Assembly (NCBI GenBank): GCA_947471745.1
Contig: CANJKZ010000975.1
Span: 124,001 to 188,000, forward strand
Length of the DNA: 64,000 nt
Direction: 5' to 3'
Source: Closterium sp. Naga37s-1
Lineage: Eukaryota > Streptophyta > Zygnematophyceae > Desmidiales > Closteriaceae
Shown here piece by piece: positions 32,581 through 43,714 of the stretch. Numbering within the stretch: the first letter of the stretch is position 1; each line of letters begins with the position of its first letter. The position numbers and the translations under genes were made by a program. The notes under the pieces were generated by a model. That model was not told where the DNA came from and made no database searches. It worked only from the letters and a program-made list of their open reading frames with translations.

Positions 32581-33692
32581 AATGCAGCACAACGCATCAA
32601 GCACACCCAATCGTGCCCACTGCGGGACACGATGAAGGAGCTCGCTTGGCACAAAATGGATACTGAAGAAAGTTTCCCAGTCCCACGAAGGCACCACCAT
32701 CCACACTTCCTCACCAATTTCTCGCGGAGGCACCAAATCAGTCTCCAAGGCCTCGCTCAGGTTCGGGGAGGAACTAAGGGCATGAGATCGGTGCTGGGCA
32801 TCCGCTACCTTACAGACAACAATGTGGCGGGAGGCCGCACCCCCAGTAGGAAATGTGCGGAAACAATACTTGCATAGGACGCGGGCACGAGGGAGTGGAG
32901 TAGCATCAGGCGAAGCCGTTATCTTAGCAACCCCCTGTGTGAAGCTTTCTGAACGGATACGAGGAAGTTGTCGCTGCTACTGGCCTCTTAACAATTGTCC
33001 TCACTGCTCCCCTAACTGCTGTTGGCGTTGGCTTCCCGGATGAGAACCAGATTGGCCTCTTCGTTGCTGGTGTTGGAAACCAGGCCGGTTCGTTTGCTGG
33101 CCTCCCCCCGCCCCCCCCGCCTGGCTGCTGTGCCAGCTGTTCTTCAATCTGCTGCCCCTGCTGCTCTCCCGGTTGCTGCTCCTGCTGCCCCCCAGGCTGG
33201 TTTCCCTGCTGCTCCCTGGGCTGCTGCCCCTGCTGCACACTCGGCTGCAGCCCCTGATGCACGCTCGGCTGCGGCCCCTGATCCATCCCCGGGTGCTGCC
33301 CTGGTGCTCCTCCTGTTGCTCCGCTAGCTGCAGCCCCTGCTGCCCTCCCAGCTGCTGTCCCCGCTCCTCCCCAGGCTGCTGTCCCTGCCGCTCCACCGGT
33401 TCCCCCATTAGCTGCCGCCCTTTCCACTCCCCCAATTGCGGCCCCTGCTGCATTCCTAGTTGCAGACCCTGCTGGTTATTGGGTTGCTGCTTCTGCCAGC
33501 TCCCTGACTGCTGGCCCGATTCTCCCAGGTGCTGCCCCTCCTGGCCAAGTGGCAGTTGCTCCAGTTGGCCCCCCAGATATTTCCCTTGCCCATTGTGTAT
33601 TTGTTGCCCCTGCCACTCATCCAGCTCCCTTCCTGGCAGGACCGATTGCTGCTGCTCCTGCTGGATTCTTCAACACTGTTCCAGGTGGCCCC
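32581..33692 (-). pseudogene. Old Gln/Gly-rich zinc-finger ORF, 3' segment
   Basis: The minus strand reads a Gln/Gly-rich region (GQQPGEQQGQQ-type repeats, 33000-33430). Two stops in frame follow (TGA at about 32996 and TAG at about 32970), then a finger CKYCFRTFPTGGAASRHIVVC (C-x2-C-x12-H-x3-C) at about 32800-32865. A hydrophobic helix block SELLHRVPQWARLGVLDAL ends at the copia LTR at 32580. A C2HC-type finger followed by such a block recalls the N-terminal regions of some non-LTR retrotransposons, but no RT is visible, so this is inference. The upstream parts lie at 39077-40217 and 43715-44363, separated by later insertions. Confidence 0.45.
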
Positions 33693-33810
33693 TATCAAAC
33701 TATGTTTTATATAGTTTAGTTAGTTGTAGTCTAGGTGTTCCTGCTTTTCCCTAGGTTAGGTTTATATTCCCTTGTACTTTCACATTCTAGTCAATTCTTA
33801 TGTCTCAACA
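33693..33810 (+). repeat. 5' LTR of old copia element
   Basis: 118 bp, TATCAAACTATG...CTCAACA; partner of 38954-39071. Confidence 0.88.
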
Positions 33811-34145
33811 TGGTGTAGAGCGAGGTTTACCCTAGCTAGGGTTTCCCCTAGCGTTTTCACTCTCGATAGTTAAGGGCCCACCACGCGCACTCCGTACTAG
33901 CGCGCGCCCCATCCTAACCGCACTAGACCACTCCCAACCGTGAGATACCGCTCCCCACCACACTCAACCTGTCCCAACCGCCCTTCACCACACTCAACCG
34001 CACCAGATCGCTCCCCACCGCTTTAGACCTCTCTTTAACCGCTCCAGAACCGCTCTCAACCGCACCAGGCTGCTCTGAGCCGCCCTCGTACGTCCCTAAC
34101 CTCACCCGACCGCATAGTGGGCCTCTCTAGCCCTAGGCGCCTGCT

Positions 34146-37019
34146 ATGGCGACTGCTCGTGTTCTGCAGTTCGACCTTGAGGGACGCCCTGTCGGTTTTC
34201 CGGCATGGCTGCGGAAGCTCTACCTTGGCAGCCGACTCGAGAATGATATCCCTCTTTCCGAGCATGCCGTTGGTGAGCTGAAAGCCCCCCCCACTCCCGC
34301 TCCGCTTAGGCGCTGGGCTGCGCGTGACAATGCAACTATCCTTGCTATCACTGACCTGCGGCCGCCGACCGAGCAGGAACACTTTGCGCAGGAGACGGCC
34401 CACGCACTGATGAATTCTGCGATCGCTCGCTATTCCACCCCGGCCACTGTGACTCTAGGACGCCACATCCTCCCCTTTCTCTTTCCTGATCTCCCGTCGT
34501 TCGCTAGGGTGGCTGATCTGATCCTGCACTTGCGTTCGCTTGATGCTCAGTTCCGTGCTGCGTTTGCTGACCCTGCCTTACTCGCCAAGAACCCCCCTCC
34601 CCCCCCCCCTCCCCCCCCATGTACATGACCCTGTACCTCCTAGCCTCCCGTCTCCCTGACCGTTTCAAAACCGCTCGCGATCACTTTCTCACCGTTGACC
34701 CACCGACCCTCACCATTGAGCTCTTTGAGGAGAAGCTCCTTGCAATTGAGGGTCCTGCTCGGTCCATTGCTGCCACTACTGGTGCTGTCCTCCCCCCTAT
34801 ATTTGAGGGGTGTGCCCCGTCCTTCCTTGCCTCCTCTGTGGCCTCGGCCTCTGTTGCTACTGCAACAGAGGTGGCAGCCGTTGCCTCTGGCAACAAGGGG
34901 GGCAAGAAGGGCGGCAAGAAAGGAGGAGGCGGTAGTGGCGGTGAGAGTGGGGGTGGCGATGGGGGTGGTGGTGGAGGAGGTGGAGGGAGTGGAGGAGGTG
35001 GAGGGAGTGGAGGAGGTGGCGGTTCCGGTGGTAGTGGAGGTGGGGGTCCTGGCTCTGGGAGTATGGAGCTCCAGCAGCAGCCACAGCAGCAGCAGCCACC
35101 GCAGCAGCAGCAGCAACCACAGTAGCAGCAACAGCCACAGCAGCAGCATCAGCCACGGCAGCAGCGGCTCCAGGGCCAGCAGTGGCCCACGCAGCCGTAG
35201 TGGAGGTCGGCCGGATCAGGGAGCACTGCCCGCAGCAGTGGCCCGTCCAGCTGGTCGTCGCGTGGTCCATCCTTGACTTCCTGCCAGTACTGGGTTCAGA
35301 CTGGGCCACGTCGAGACGGCCCCTGTGGCCGCCTCCACCCTCCGGGTCAGTGCTTTGCGGAGCTTACGGACCGCTACCGGGCACAGTTCGGCCTTGGTCG
35401 CACTCCCCCCGACTGGCGCTCGCTGGCTCGCACCGTTGGTTTGTAGATGTTTGAGATGTCTGCAGTAGACTTAGACCATGCTTTGCGATCTGTCTCTGTG
35501 ATGTATGCTGATGACTCTAGTGTTGAGCATTCTGGTTTTTACCCTTGTTTGTCTAGCTTAGGTGATGTAGAGGTTGCTAGTGCTTTCCCTGCTAGCGTAG
35601 CTTGCACAGGTTTGACCACAGATACTGCGTCTCTGTCGTTCACGCTCGACTCTGGGGCGTCCAGTTGTTTCTTTCGCGACTGCACCGACCTCACACCACT
35701 ACGCACTCATGTCTGTGTCGCCGTAGCTGACTCCACACCGGGACCAGTGGTTGCTCACAGCACCACCACCCTCCCGTGTCCGGCGGCTCCCTCTGGGGTC
35801 CTCACGGGTTACTACACCCCCTCGTTCTCTAGGAACTTGGTGGGTGTCAGTCACCTCCACGACCTCGGAGTAGTTACCACTTCCCCCCTGGACGAGCCTG
35901 TTGCCCCCTGCACACTTGGTGCCACTCGGGCGCCTCTGGCCACTTTCCCCAGGGAGCCAGGTTCTGGTCGGTACTCACTACACACCGGGTCTCACCACTC
36001 AGGTCAGGTCAGGTCAGGTCAGGTAGCTGTTGTGTCGTGCGACGGCCTGTCACTCACCCACCCGTCGGTCCTCTGGCACCACCCTTTAGGTCACCCGTCC
36101 TTTCCGCGTCTCAGTCGGATGGTACGTCACCGTCTGGTCTCAGGTCTCCCAGAGTCGCTCGCCCTGCTTCCCCGCTCGCCTGCGCCGCCGTGCACTCCTT
36201 GCGTCGAGGGGCGGCAGCTCGCTGCCCCTCACTCCTCCTCGTTCCCCCCCACCACGGCTCCCTTACAGACCCTGCACTTGGACGTCTAGGGCCCCTCCCC
36301 GGTCCTTGGCCCACGTCAGGAGCACTTCTTCCTGATTGTGGTAGACGACTACTCCCGCTACACACCGTTTTTTCTGTTGCGACAGAAGGCCGACCGTGCC
36401 TACCGTCCTCGAGCCGTGACTACTAGCGAGAGGTGGCGCACAGGGCCTTCGTGGACTCCGTCTACACTCGGACCGTGGTGGTGAGTTTGCTTCCACTCGT
36501 CTGGAGGCGTTCTGTCAGGGTCAGGGGATCACCCAGTCTTACACACTACCATACTCGCCACAGCAGAACGGGGTAGCTGAGCGACGCATCGGCTTGGTCA
36601 TGGAGGTTGCCCGTACCTCCATGTGCCATGCCGGTGCACCCCAGTTAATGTGGCCCCACGAAGTCAGCTACGCCGCACACCAGCTGAACATGTGGCCCAG
36701 TGACGCACGGCCACGGGTGACGCCGGTCTTCCTTTGGACAAGGTCTCCAGGTGTAGCAGCTGACTACCGCGTCTGGGGTTCTCTGGCTCACGTTCGCGCC
36801 CCTGGCGCGAACAAGTTGTCTGCGCGCACTCGTGCCTGCGTCTTTCTTGGCTTCCCTCTGGACGCCTCCGGCTGGGCGTTCTACGACCCGGTCACCCACC
36901 AGTTCTTCGCCTCCAAGGACGTCACTTTTGACGAATCGATCTGCTACTACAGGAGTCGCCCCCACCGAGGTTCTGAGACCTTTTCCCCCCCGCTGTTCCT
37001 CACCCAGTTGCCCCAGGAG

Positions 37020-37052
<33 letters not shown>

Positions 37053-38679
37053 CCCCCTCGCATCCTGCCCCTTCAGGTGTGTCGCACGTCACTCTGCAGT
37101 CTTCTCCCTCGCAGCGTCCAGTCCCTGTCATGTCTGGGGGTGGGGGAGGTGCAGCTGCGGAGGGTGAGGGTACTGGGGCTACTGGAGCCGGTGGTGCCGG
37201 CTCTGGGGGTGCAGGGGGTGTGGGTGTGGAGGCGCCTCCTGTGGAGGACACGGCTGCCTTGAGTCGGCGGCCTCGCCCCGCCTCACCCCCTGGTTTCCCG
37301 TCAGTTCCGCAGTTCCCTCCTCGACCGAGGGGCTTCAGTTAGCGAGAGGGGGTAGACTTCTTCCAGACCTTCGCTCCCACCCCAAAGATGACCACTCTTC
37401 GGGTGTTGCTGCACATTGCAGCCCAGCGCGACTACGAGTTGCACTCCTTGGACTTCTCCACCGCGTTCCTTCAGGGGAGCCGCACGAGCAGATCTGGCTG
37501 CGTCGTCCACCAGGCTTCACTGGCTCTTTCCCTCCTAGGACCCAGTGGCAACTGCGTCGACAAGTCTACGGCCTGCGCCAGGCTCCCCACGAGTGGCACG
37601 ACACGCTTTCCACGACCCTTGTAGCACTTGGTTTCTTTCCGTCGTCTGCCGACCCGTCGCTGTTCGTTCGCCGTACCTCGACCCCGTTCTTTGTTCTTGT
37701 TTAAGTCGACGACCTGGTCTTTGCCACTCCCGACCGCACAGCACTGGCCTGCGTGAAGGAGGAACTGCAGAGGAGACACACTTGCACTGACCTTGGTGAG
37801 CTGCAGCACTACCTCGGCCTGGAGATCACCAGGGCCTGGAGATCACCATTACGCTGACGCAGTCGCATATGGTCGAGCAGATCCTCACGCGGTTTCACTT
37901 CCCGTTCTCCAAGGTACAGCTCACCCCTCTTGCTGTGGATCATGGGCTCATGGCTCCACCTTCGGATGAGTCATTTGAGTCCAGAGGTCCATATCCTGGG
38001 TTGGTGGGTTGTCGCACGTACCTGATGAACTGTACTCGCCCAGACCTAGCTTTCCCTCTCAGCGTCCTGGCGCGCTTTGTTGCGCCTGGGAGACACCGAC
38101 CTTCCCACTGGTTGGCTGCTAGGAGGGTAGCGAAGTATGTGGCGAGCACATCAAGCATGGGACTTGTCCTTGGAGGGAAGCAGCCAGTTACACTCACAGG
38201 TTTCTGAGACTCCTCGTACGCAGACTATGGTCAGACGTAAAGGTCTACATAGGGTTACATAGGTCTACATAGGGACTGGAGCTGTTTCTTGGAGGTCGAC
38301 TCGAGCGTCGTCCATCGCTAGCTCCAGCTGTGAGGCAGAGGTATACGTTGCGGCCATGGCCGTACAGGAGCTTCGCTGGTTGACTTTTCTCCTCACCGAC
38401 CTTGGTGAGAGGCCTCGCTCTCCCCCAGTCTTGTTCGCTGACAACATGTCTACTGTTCTGTTGTGCGAGGAGCTCCGACTGGTTGGGAAGGCGAAGCACA
38501 TCCAGCTTCGTTACTTCCTTCTGCGTGAGTTGCAACAGCGTGGCCAGGCTCTCGTGAGACGTGTGGTCTCTGAGGCCAACACTGCAGATATCTTCACCAA
38601 GGCGTTGCCGCCTTGTGACCACCAGCGTTTCTGCACCCAGCTTGGCCTAGTTCTTGCCTGTCCTCACTTGCTTACCTAG
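34146..38679 (+). pseudogene. copia gag-pol of the old element
   Basis: ATG at 34146 (MATARVLQFDLEGRPVGF) starts a Gag only distantly like the main family. The frame slips in a C-run at about 34590-34618, continues from MYMTLYLLASRLPDRF to a CAG-to-TAG stop at about 35125, then through the Cys/His motif C-x13-C-x3-H-x4-C (about 35281-35353). Protease TLDSGASSCFF follows, and pre-integrase ends CTPCVEGRQ. TGG-to-TAG at 36287-36289 breaks integrase at LDVWGP. RT shows MTTLRVLLHIAAQRDYELH, a frameshift in the LHEEIW region, and TAA at 37702-37704 in place of the Tyr of the YVDD motif. RNase H remnants end at CPHLLT, TAG about 38677. It is plainly inactive. Confidence 0.85.
37020..37051 (+). repeat. 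Poly-C tract (32 C)
   Basis: An uninterrupted run of 32 cytosines sits in the integrase-RT spacer. The length is likely uncertain by a few bases, and the run shifts the spacer frame. Confidence 0.8.
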
Positions 38680-38953
38680 AGATGTTTGTCTTGCTTGTCT
38701 TGTACCTTTGCATCTCCTATATTTGCTATATCCTTGCATGTGGACTGGCCTTGAGGCCTCTTGCTTGTTTTCGGACTGTGTGGTGATCTTGAGATTCACC
38801 ATGAGATTTGTTTTGTGCTTGTGAACTGACCGTTGCTTGTTCTTGCTGACTGGTCCTGTGACCCTTGCTCTCAGACTGCGTGGTGACTTCATGATCCACC
38901 CTGAGATTTGTGTTGCCTTCCACTGGACTTCCGTCACCTAGACTATGGGGGTG

Positions 38954-39071
38954 TGTCAAACTATATTTTATATGGTTTATTTAGTTGTAGTCTATGTGTT
39001 CCTGTTTTGCCCTAGGTTAGGTTTCTATTCCCTTCTACTTTCACATTCTTGTCAATTCTTATTTCTCAGCA
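38954..39071 (+). repeat. 3' LTR of old copia element
   Basis: 118 bp, TGTCAAACTATATT...CTCAGCA, after purine tract ctatgggggtg. Confidence 0.9.
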
Positions 39072-39076
39072 GCCCC

Positions 39077-40217
39077 TTGGTTGCTGGTTCTGCTGGCCAA
39101 AGGGCCGTCATCCCTGCTAGCCTCCCAGGCCTTGCTCCCGGTGGTCTCCCAAATCCTCCCCGTGCTGTCTCCCTGAATACTGACCCGGACTGGCCCCTGG
39201 CTGCAGCCTCAGACGGTTCCCTGTGACAAGCGCCTGCTGGCCCTGCTGACCTGGCCCTTGCTAGCCCTGTTGGCCTGCTGGCTGCTGTCTCCCCTGAGCC
39301 TCCCGCTGTTGCCACAGCTGCCCTCCCGGACGTTGCCCTTTCTATCCTCCCAGCTCCTGTCCCTGCATACGGCATGATTGTTCTCTCAACCGCAGGCCTT
39401 GCTGATGCCTTGGTCACTACCCCGAGGGGCATGCTGGGTTAGCTGGGCGCCCGGATGTATTTCCAGCGGTCCTCTGGCTGCTGTCCTTCCTGAATTTCCA
39501 TCTGCTTCCCCTGCTGGTCGTCATACTACTTCCCCAGCTAGGTCCCGAGCAGCTAGCCCGGCTGACGGTCTGCCTGTTGACCCTGCAGATTTCCCTGCCG
39601 CTGCCTGCTCTGGCCTCTGTGTTGTCTCCTGATTTTGCCTCGTGGCAATTGCACGTCTACGGGCCCCTGCACCGGTGCATCCAGGTCGCACGGCTGCTGC
39701 TCGCTCTGGCTAGTTTGTCCTTCCTGAAACCCAGAAGTTTCTCCATGAGAAGCACCCCAGGGGTGCCCGCCAGGTCCCTTCGCTGCTTAACCCCATATGT
39801 TGAAGCCCATGGCGTAAGCAAGTTCGTCTCCGATTCATGTCGCTCCACTCGGAGCCGGTTCACATCAAACATGGTTTCATCCCCAGGTAATTCAGCCAAA
39901 GTGCCGTCTGGCTGGGTAATCGGCGCAAGTATGGTGGACCATTGCACCGCACCCTGGGAAGTCCCATGTTCCCTCGACAAAGACCCAACCTGGGCTCCAG
40001 GCTGTGGCCCATGCTGACCCCCAGGTTGGTGCTGCTGTTGACACCCAGGTTGCTGCCCCTGCTCACTCCCCGGCCGCTGGCCAGACTGATTGGCTGACTG
40101 CAATCCCTGCCGGCCTTCAATCAGCTGCTCCTGCTGACGTAAGGTCTGCGCTGGCACTGAGGCAGCTGCCCATGGTAGGCCTCCTCCATAGTTTTGTCCC
40201 CCATGGCATCGAGTGAG
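39077..40217 (-). pseudogene. Old Gln/Gly-rich ORF, middle segment
   Basis: On the minus strand this reads CHGGQNYGGGLPWAA, a Gln/Gly/Pro-rich stretch (LQSANQSGQRPGSEQGQQPG) and a less repetitive block with DETMFDVNRLRVERHESE. Removing the 40223-43709 element with one TSD copy joins its start in frame to the segment at 43715-44363 (the junction reads RPW then LTRCHGG). Stops occur downstream (for example at about 39655), so the ORF is decayed. Function is unknown. Confidence 0.45.
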
Positions 40218-40222
40218 CCATG

Positions 40223-40365
40223 TGTCAGAAGTAGTAGTAGAAAGTAAGAATGAAGAAAGGAGGATGTTCACTAGCAAGCAGTTGGACACATATAGCAAAC
40301 CCTAATTGGGTTGTACTCACTATGGAGTACCCCACTGCAGGCTAGACAATTATAACATTCTGACA
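40223..40365 (-). repeat. 3' LTR of chimeric element
   Basis: 143 bp partner of 43569-43709, next to the purine tract complement ccccatag. Confidence 0.85.
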
Positions 40366-41234
40366 CACCCCCATAGCCAAAGTGGGGTGTAATCAGCACA
40401 ACAAGCAAGCATAGTAATAGTTCACAATTATAAGCAAAGCTAGAGGTAATCACAGCAGGCAAGTGAGGAGGAGGAGGGACTGTGAGAGGAGAGAAGATGA
40501 GAGACGGCGGCTGAAGCTGCAGACACACGGGCAACAGGAGCTGCTGGCACAGTGGCTACCGGGACAGTGCGCCCCGGACTACTGGAGTAACTGGCTCACG
40601 GGCTACGACGAGCTACAGGAGCAACGGACCCTCGGGCGACAGGCGCAGCAGACTCTCTGGGCTACCAGGACAGTGCGCCCCGGACTACAGGTGCTGCGGA
40701 CGACAAGACAGCAGCCTCCGCTCAACCTCCTCCAACTGTCCCACACACCCCCCACACACCCACTGCTTCACTCCTAACTCCACTTGCACGTCACCCCCCT
40801 AGTACCACTCCTTCGGCTCCCACACACCCACCCCCCTCAGCGGCAGCTGCAGCACTGGGAGACGGAGGAGGAGGAGGAGCAGGGGACGACGCACAGAAAC
40901 TGCACCCCCATACCCCCCACCCCCAAACCCTAATTCAGGAGAACGGGCAGCAGCAGGGGTGGGGCGCCGTCAGAAGCACGGGGGACAGCGGGCAGCGCAG
41001 GGGAAGAGGAAACAGGGCGCCCACGGGCCTGGCGCAGCCCGTACGAACCGCGTGCGGGCGGCCCGAGGCGGCCTTGGCCTGGCGCAGCCCGTACGGGCCG
41101 CGCGCAGGCTGTACGGGCCGCGCGCGGGCCCTACGCAGGTCGCGCAGGCCGCGACGGGCGACGGGGGGCGACGCGCGGGTCCCCGTCGCCCGTCGCAGCG
41201 CCTCCCGGGAGCGACGCGCGGAGTGACGGGGCAG

Positions 41235-41350
41235 AAAGCCGCCGCGCGCCTCGGGGCGCACGGCGGGCAAAAAACCGCCGCGCGCCTCGGGGCGCACGGC
41301 GGGCAGAAAACCGCCGCGCGCCTCGGGGCGCACGGCGGGCAGAAAACCGC
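41235..41350. repeat. 36-bp tandem repeat
   Basis: About three and a half copies of cgcgcctcggggcgcacggcgggcagaaaaccgc-type units (first 20 nt cgcgcctcggggcgcacggc). They lie in the non-coding 3' part of the chimeric element and are related to the left-edge element. Confidence 0.75.
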
Positions 41351-41389
41351 TGAGGGGGGTGGGTGTGTGGGAGCCGAAGGAGTGGTACT

Positions 41390-42161
41390 AGGGGGGTGAC
41401 GTGCAAGTGGAGTTAGGAGTGAAGCAGTGGGTGTGTGGGGGGTGTGTGGGACAGTTGGAGGAGGTCGCAATGACCGGACCCCCAGAGGGGTCAGCGAGAG
41501 AGACAGCAACTGGCCGAGCAAGCGGCTCAAGGGTGGTGCGGTCACGAAAGAAACAGCGAGAAGCACCTGAGTCCAGTGTGAAGGTGTGCAGTGCCTCAGT
41601 CGACTCAGTACCAGGGGGGGCAGACTCACTAGCACCTAGAGCAGCAGCCTCACCAGCACCTGGGGTAGCAGACACGCGAGTACCGGGAGTGGTAGCCTCA
41701 CCAGCACCTAGGGCAACAGACGCACTAGCACCTAGAGCGGCAGCCTCACTCACAGGACACGGCAGCTGCACCTGTCCACTACCAGAAGCTCCCGAACGAC
41801 GCACTCCAGAGCGACTACCACTACGGCCACCCCGACAGCCCCAACTGGCGTACCACTCACGAAGCTGCTGGGGCGAAAGAGGACACGGTAGCTGCACCTG
41901 TCCACTACCAGAAGCTCCCGACCGACCCACTCCAGAGCGACTACCACTACGGCCACCCCGACAGCCCCAACTAGCGTACCACTCACGAAGCTGCTGGGGC
42001 GAAAGAGGACACGACAGCTGCACCTGTCCACTACCAGGAGCTCCCGAACGACCCACTCGAGAGCGACTACCACTACGGCCACCCCGACAGCCCCAACTAG
42101 CGTACCACTCACGAAGCTGCTGGGGCGTGAGGGACTCACGCGCACGGCCCTGGAGCTGCAT
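41390..42161 (-). pseudogene. Gag C-terminal/protease remnant with 41-residue repeats
   Basis: The 257-codon minus-strand frame holds three tandem copies of an approximately 41-residue unit (SPQQLREWYASWGCRGGRSG followed by a Gly/Ser/Arg stretch; 123-bp period, about 41756-42130). This is the family's QQLREWY block amplified. An Ala/Gly linker and a protease start TLDSGASRCFFRDRTTL (near 41540) follow. Similarity then ends and the frame runs into unrelated sequence. No integrase or RT remains. Confidence 0.75.
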
Positions 42162-42279
42162 CTGGCCACGCCAGGAGCAGCAGTAGCAGCAGTAGCGGCA
42201 GTAACAGCAGTAACAGTAGGAGCAGTAGAGGCAGTAGCAGCAGTAGTAGTGGTAGCAGTGCGGGCAGGGTAATGCTCAC

Positions 42280-43560
42280 CAGTGGTCGGCGCGGTAGGCG
42301 CAAGACGGTGGCGACAGCGGGGCCGCTACAACTGCAGGGCGGGGCTGGGCCGCGGCAGGGAGCTCCGCGGCAGCTGCTGCAGGGCGGGGCCGGGCCGCGA
42401 CGGTAGCTGCTCTAGGGGTCAGGGGCGGCTGCTGCAGGGGCGGCTGCTCCAGTGGCCAGGGGCGGCTCTTGCAGTGGCGGCTGGTCCAGGGGCCAGGGAC
42501 GGCTGCTGCAGGGGCGGTTGCTCCAGGGGCCAGGGGCGGCTCTTGCAGTGGCGGCTGCTCCAGGGGCCAGGGGCGGCTGCTGCAGGGGCGGCTGCTCCAG
42601 GGTCCAGGGGCGGCTCCTGCTGTGGTGGCTGCTCCAGGTGGCCAGGGGCGGCTGCTGCAGGGGCGGCTGCTCCAGGGTCCAGGGGCGGCTGTAGGTGCAG
42701 CTGCTCCAGAGGCCAGGGGCGGCTGCTGTAGGTGCGGCTGCTCTAGGGGCCAGGGGCGGCCGTCCCAAGGGCGGGCGCGGGGTAGGGCAGGGCGCCACGG
42801 TGAGCAGGGGCGACGCGTGGGTCGCGCGCGGGGGCGACCCGACGAGGCAGGGGCGACGCGTGCGGGTCCCGCAGCTGCGTCGCGACGAGGCGGGGGCGAC
42901 GCGCGGGTCCCGCAGCTGCGTCGCGACGAGGCGGGGGCGACGCGCGGGTCCCGCAGCTGCGTCGCGACGAGGCGGGGGCGACGCGCGGGTCCCGCAACTG
43001 CGTCGCGACGAGGCGGGGGCGACGCGCGGGTCCCGTAAGGGCGTCGCGAAGGGGCAGGGGGGCGACGCGCACGGGTTCCGGCGGGCTGCAGGCGTCGGCG
43101 TGAAGTAGCCGCGGCGCGCGGGTCACGGCCTGCGCGTGAGCGGCCTACGGGCGGCGTACGGGCCGCCACTGGGCTGCCTACGGGCTGCCTACGGACGGCA
43201 GCGGCCTACGGGCGGCGTACAGGCTGCCTACGGGCGGCAGCGGCCTACGGGCGGCGTACTGGCGGCCTACGGGCGGCCGCGGCCTACGGGCTGCGTACGG
43301 GCAGCGTAAGGGCGGCCTACGGGCGACGGCAGGCGACGGGCAGCCTACGGGCGATGGGCAGCCTACGGGCGGCGGCCACTAGGGCGCACGACGGCGCTAG
43401 TAGGGGCGCTCGACGGCGCTAGAAGGGGCGCTCGACGGCGCTAGGAGGGGCGCTCGACGGCGCAAGAAGGGGCGCTCGATGGCGCGAGAAGGGGCGCTCG
43501 ACGGCGCGGTGGAACGGTGGGCCCAAACCAACTTCGGTCCTAGGTCCTGACCTAGGCGTC
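42280..43560 (-). repeat. GC-rich leader of chimeric element
   Basis: Successive families of degenerate repeats are present. They are ggccaggggcggctgctcca (about 42430-42760), gacgaggcgggggcgacgcgc (about 42840-43050), gggcggcctac (43130-43370) and ggggcgctcgacggcgc (43390-43510). There are no coding features; open frames are Ala/Pro/Arg low complexity. Confidence 0.7.
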
Positions 43561-43568
43561 GGATACCA

Positions 43569-43709
43569 TGTTGTAAAGTAGAGGTGAACGAGAATGAAGA
43601 AAGGAGGATGTTCACTAGCAAGCAGTTGGACACATATAGCAAACCCTAATTGGACTGTACTCACTATGGAGTACCCCACTGCAGGCTAGACAATTATAAC
43701 ATTCTGACA
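43569..43709 (-). repeat. 5' LTR of chimeric element
   Basis: 141 bp; its outer end reads TGTCAGAATGTTATAATTG in element orientation. It is similar to 40223-40365, with most differences at the primer-site end. Confidence 0.85.
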
Positions 43710-43714
43710 CCATG

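Larger units (their letters stand above)
33693..39071 (+). mobile_element. Old complete copia element, TSD gcccc
   Basis: A 5379-bp plus-strand element has 118-bp LTRs at 33693-33810 and 38954-39071 that differ at about 12 positions. The exact target duplication is gcccc (33688-33692 and 39072-39076). The primer site is TGGTGTAGAGC. GGGCCCACCACGC (33874-33886) is 63 nt inside the LTR, and the purine tract precedes the 3' LTR. The first LTR base pair TG has decayed to TA. The roughly 10% LTR divergence makes this clearly older than its neighbours. Confidence 0.92.
40223..43709 (-). mobile_element. Chimeric non-autonomous copia element, TSD ccatg
   Basis: A 3487-bp minus-strand element has LTRs at 40223-40365 (3', 143 bp) and 43569-43709 (5', 141 bp). 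The exact target duplication is ccatg (40218-40222 and 43710-43714). The primer site is TGGTATCC, and the GGGCCCACC motif lies at 43516-43524. It keeps only the Gag C-terminal region and protease. Its 3' third (40366-41400) matches the element at the left window edge, not a normal pol gene, so it combines two sources. Confidence 0.88.

Noticed and set aside
32575..32877. Plus-strand 100-codon frame
   Set aside because: Lies antisense to the better-supported zinc-finger frame on the minus strand.
42276..43169. 297-codon minus-strand Ala/Pro-rich frame
   Set aside because: By-product of several GC-rich minisatellites in the leader of the 40223-43709 element.
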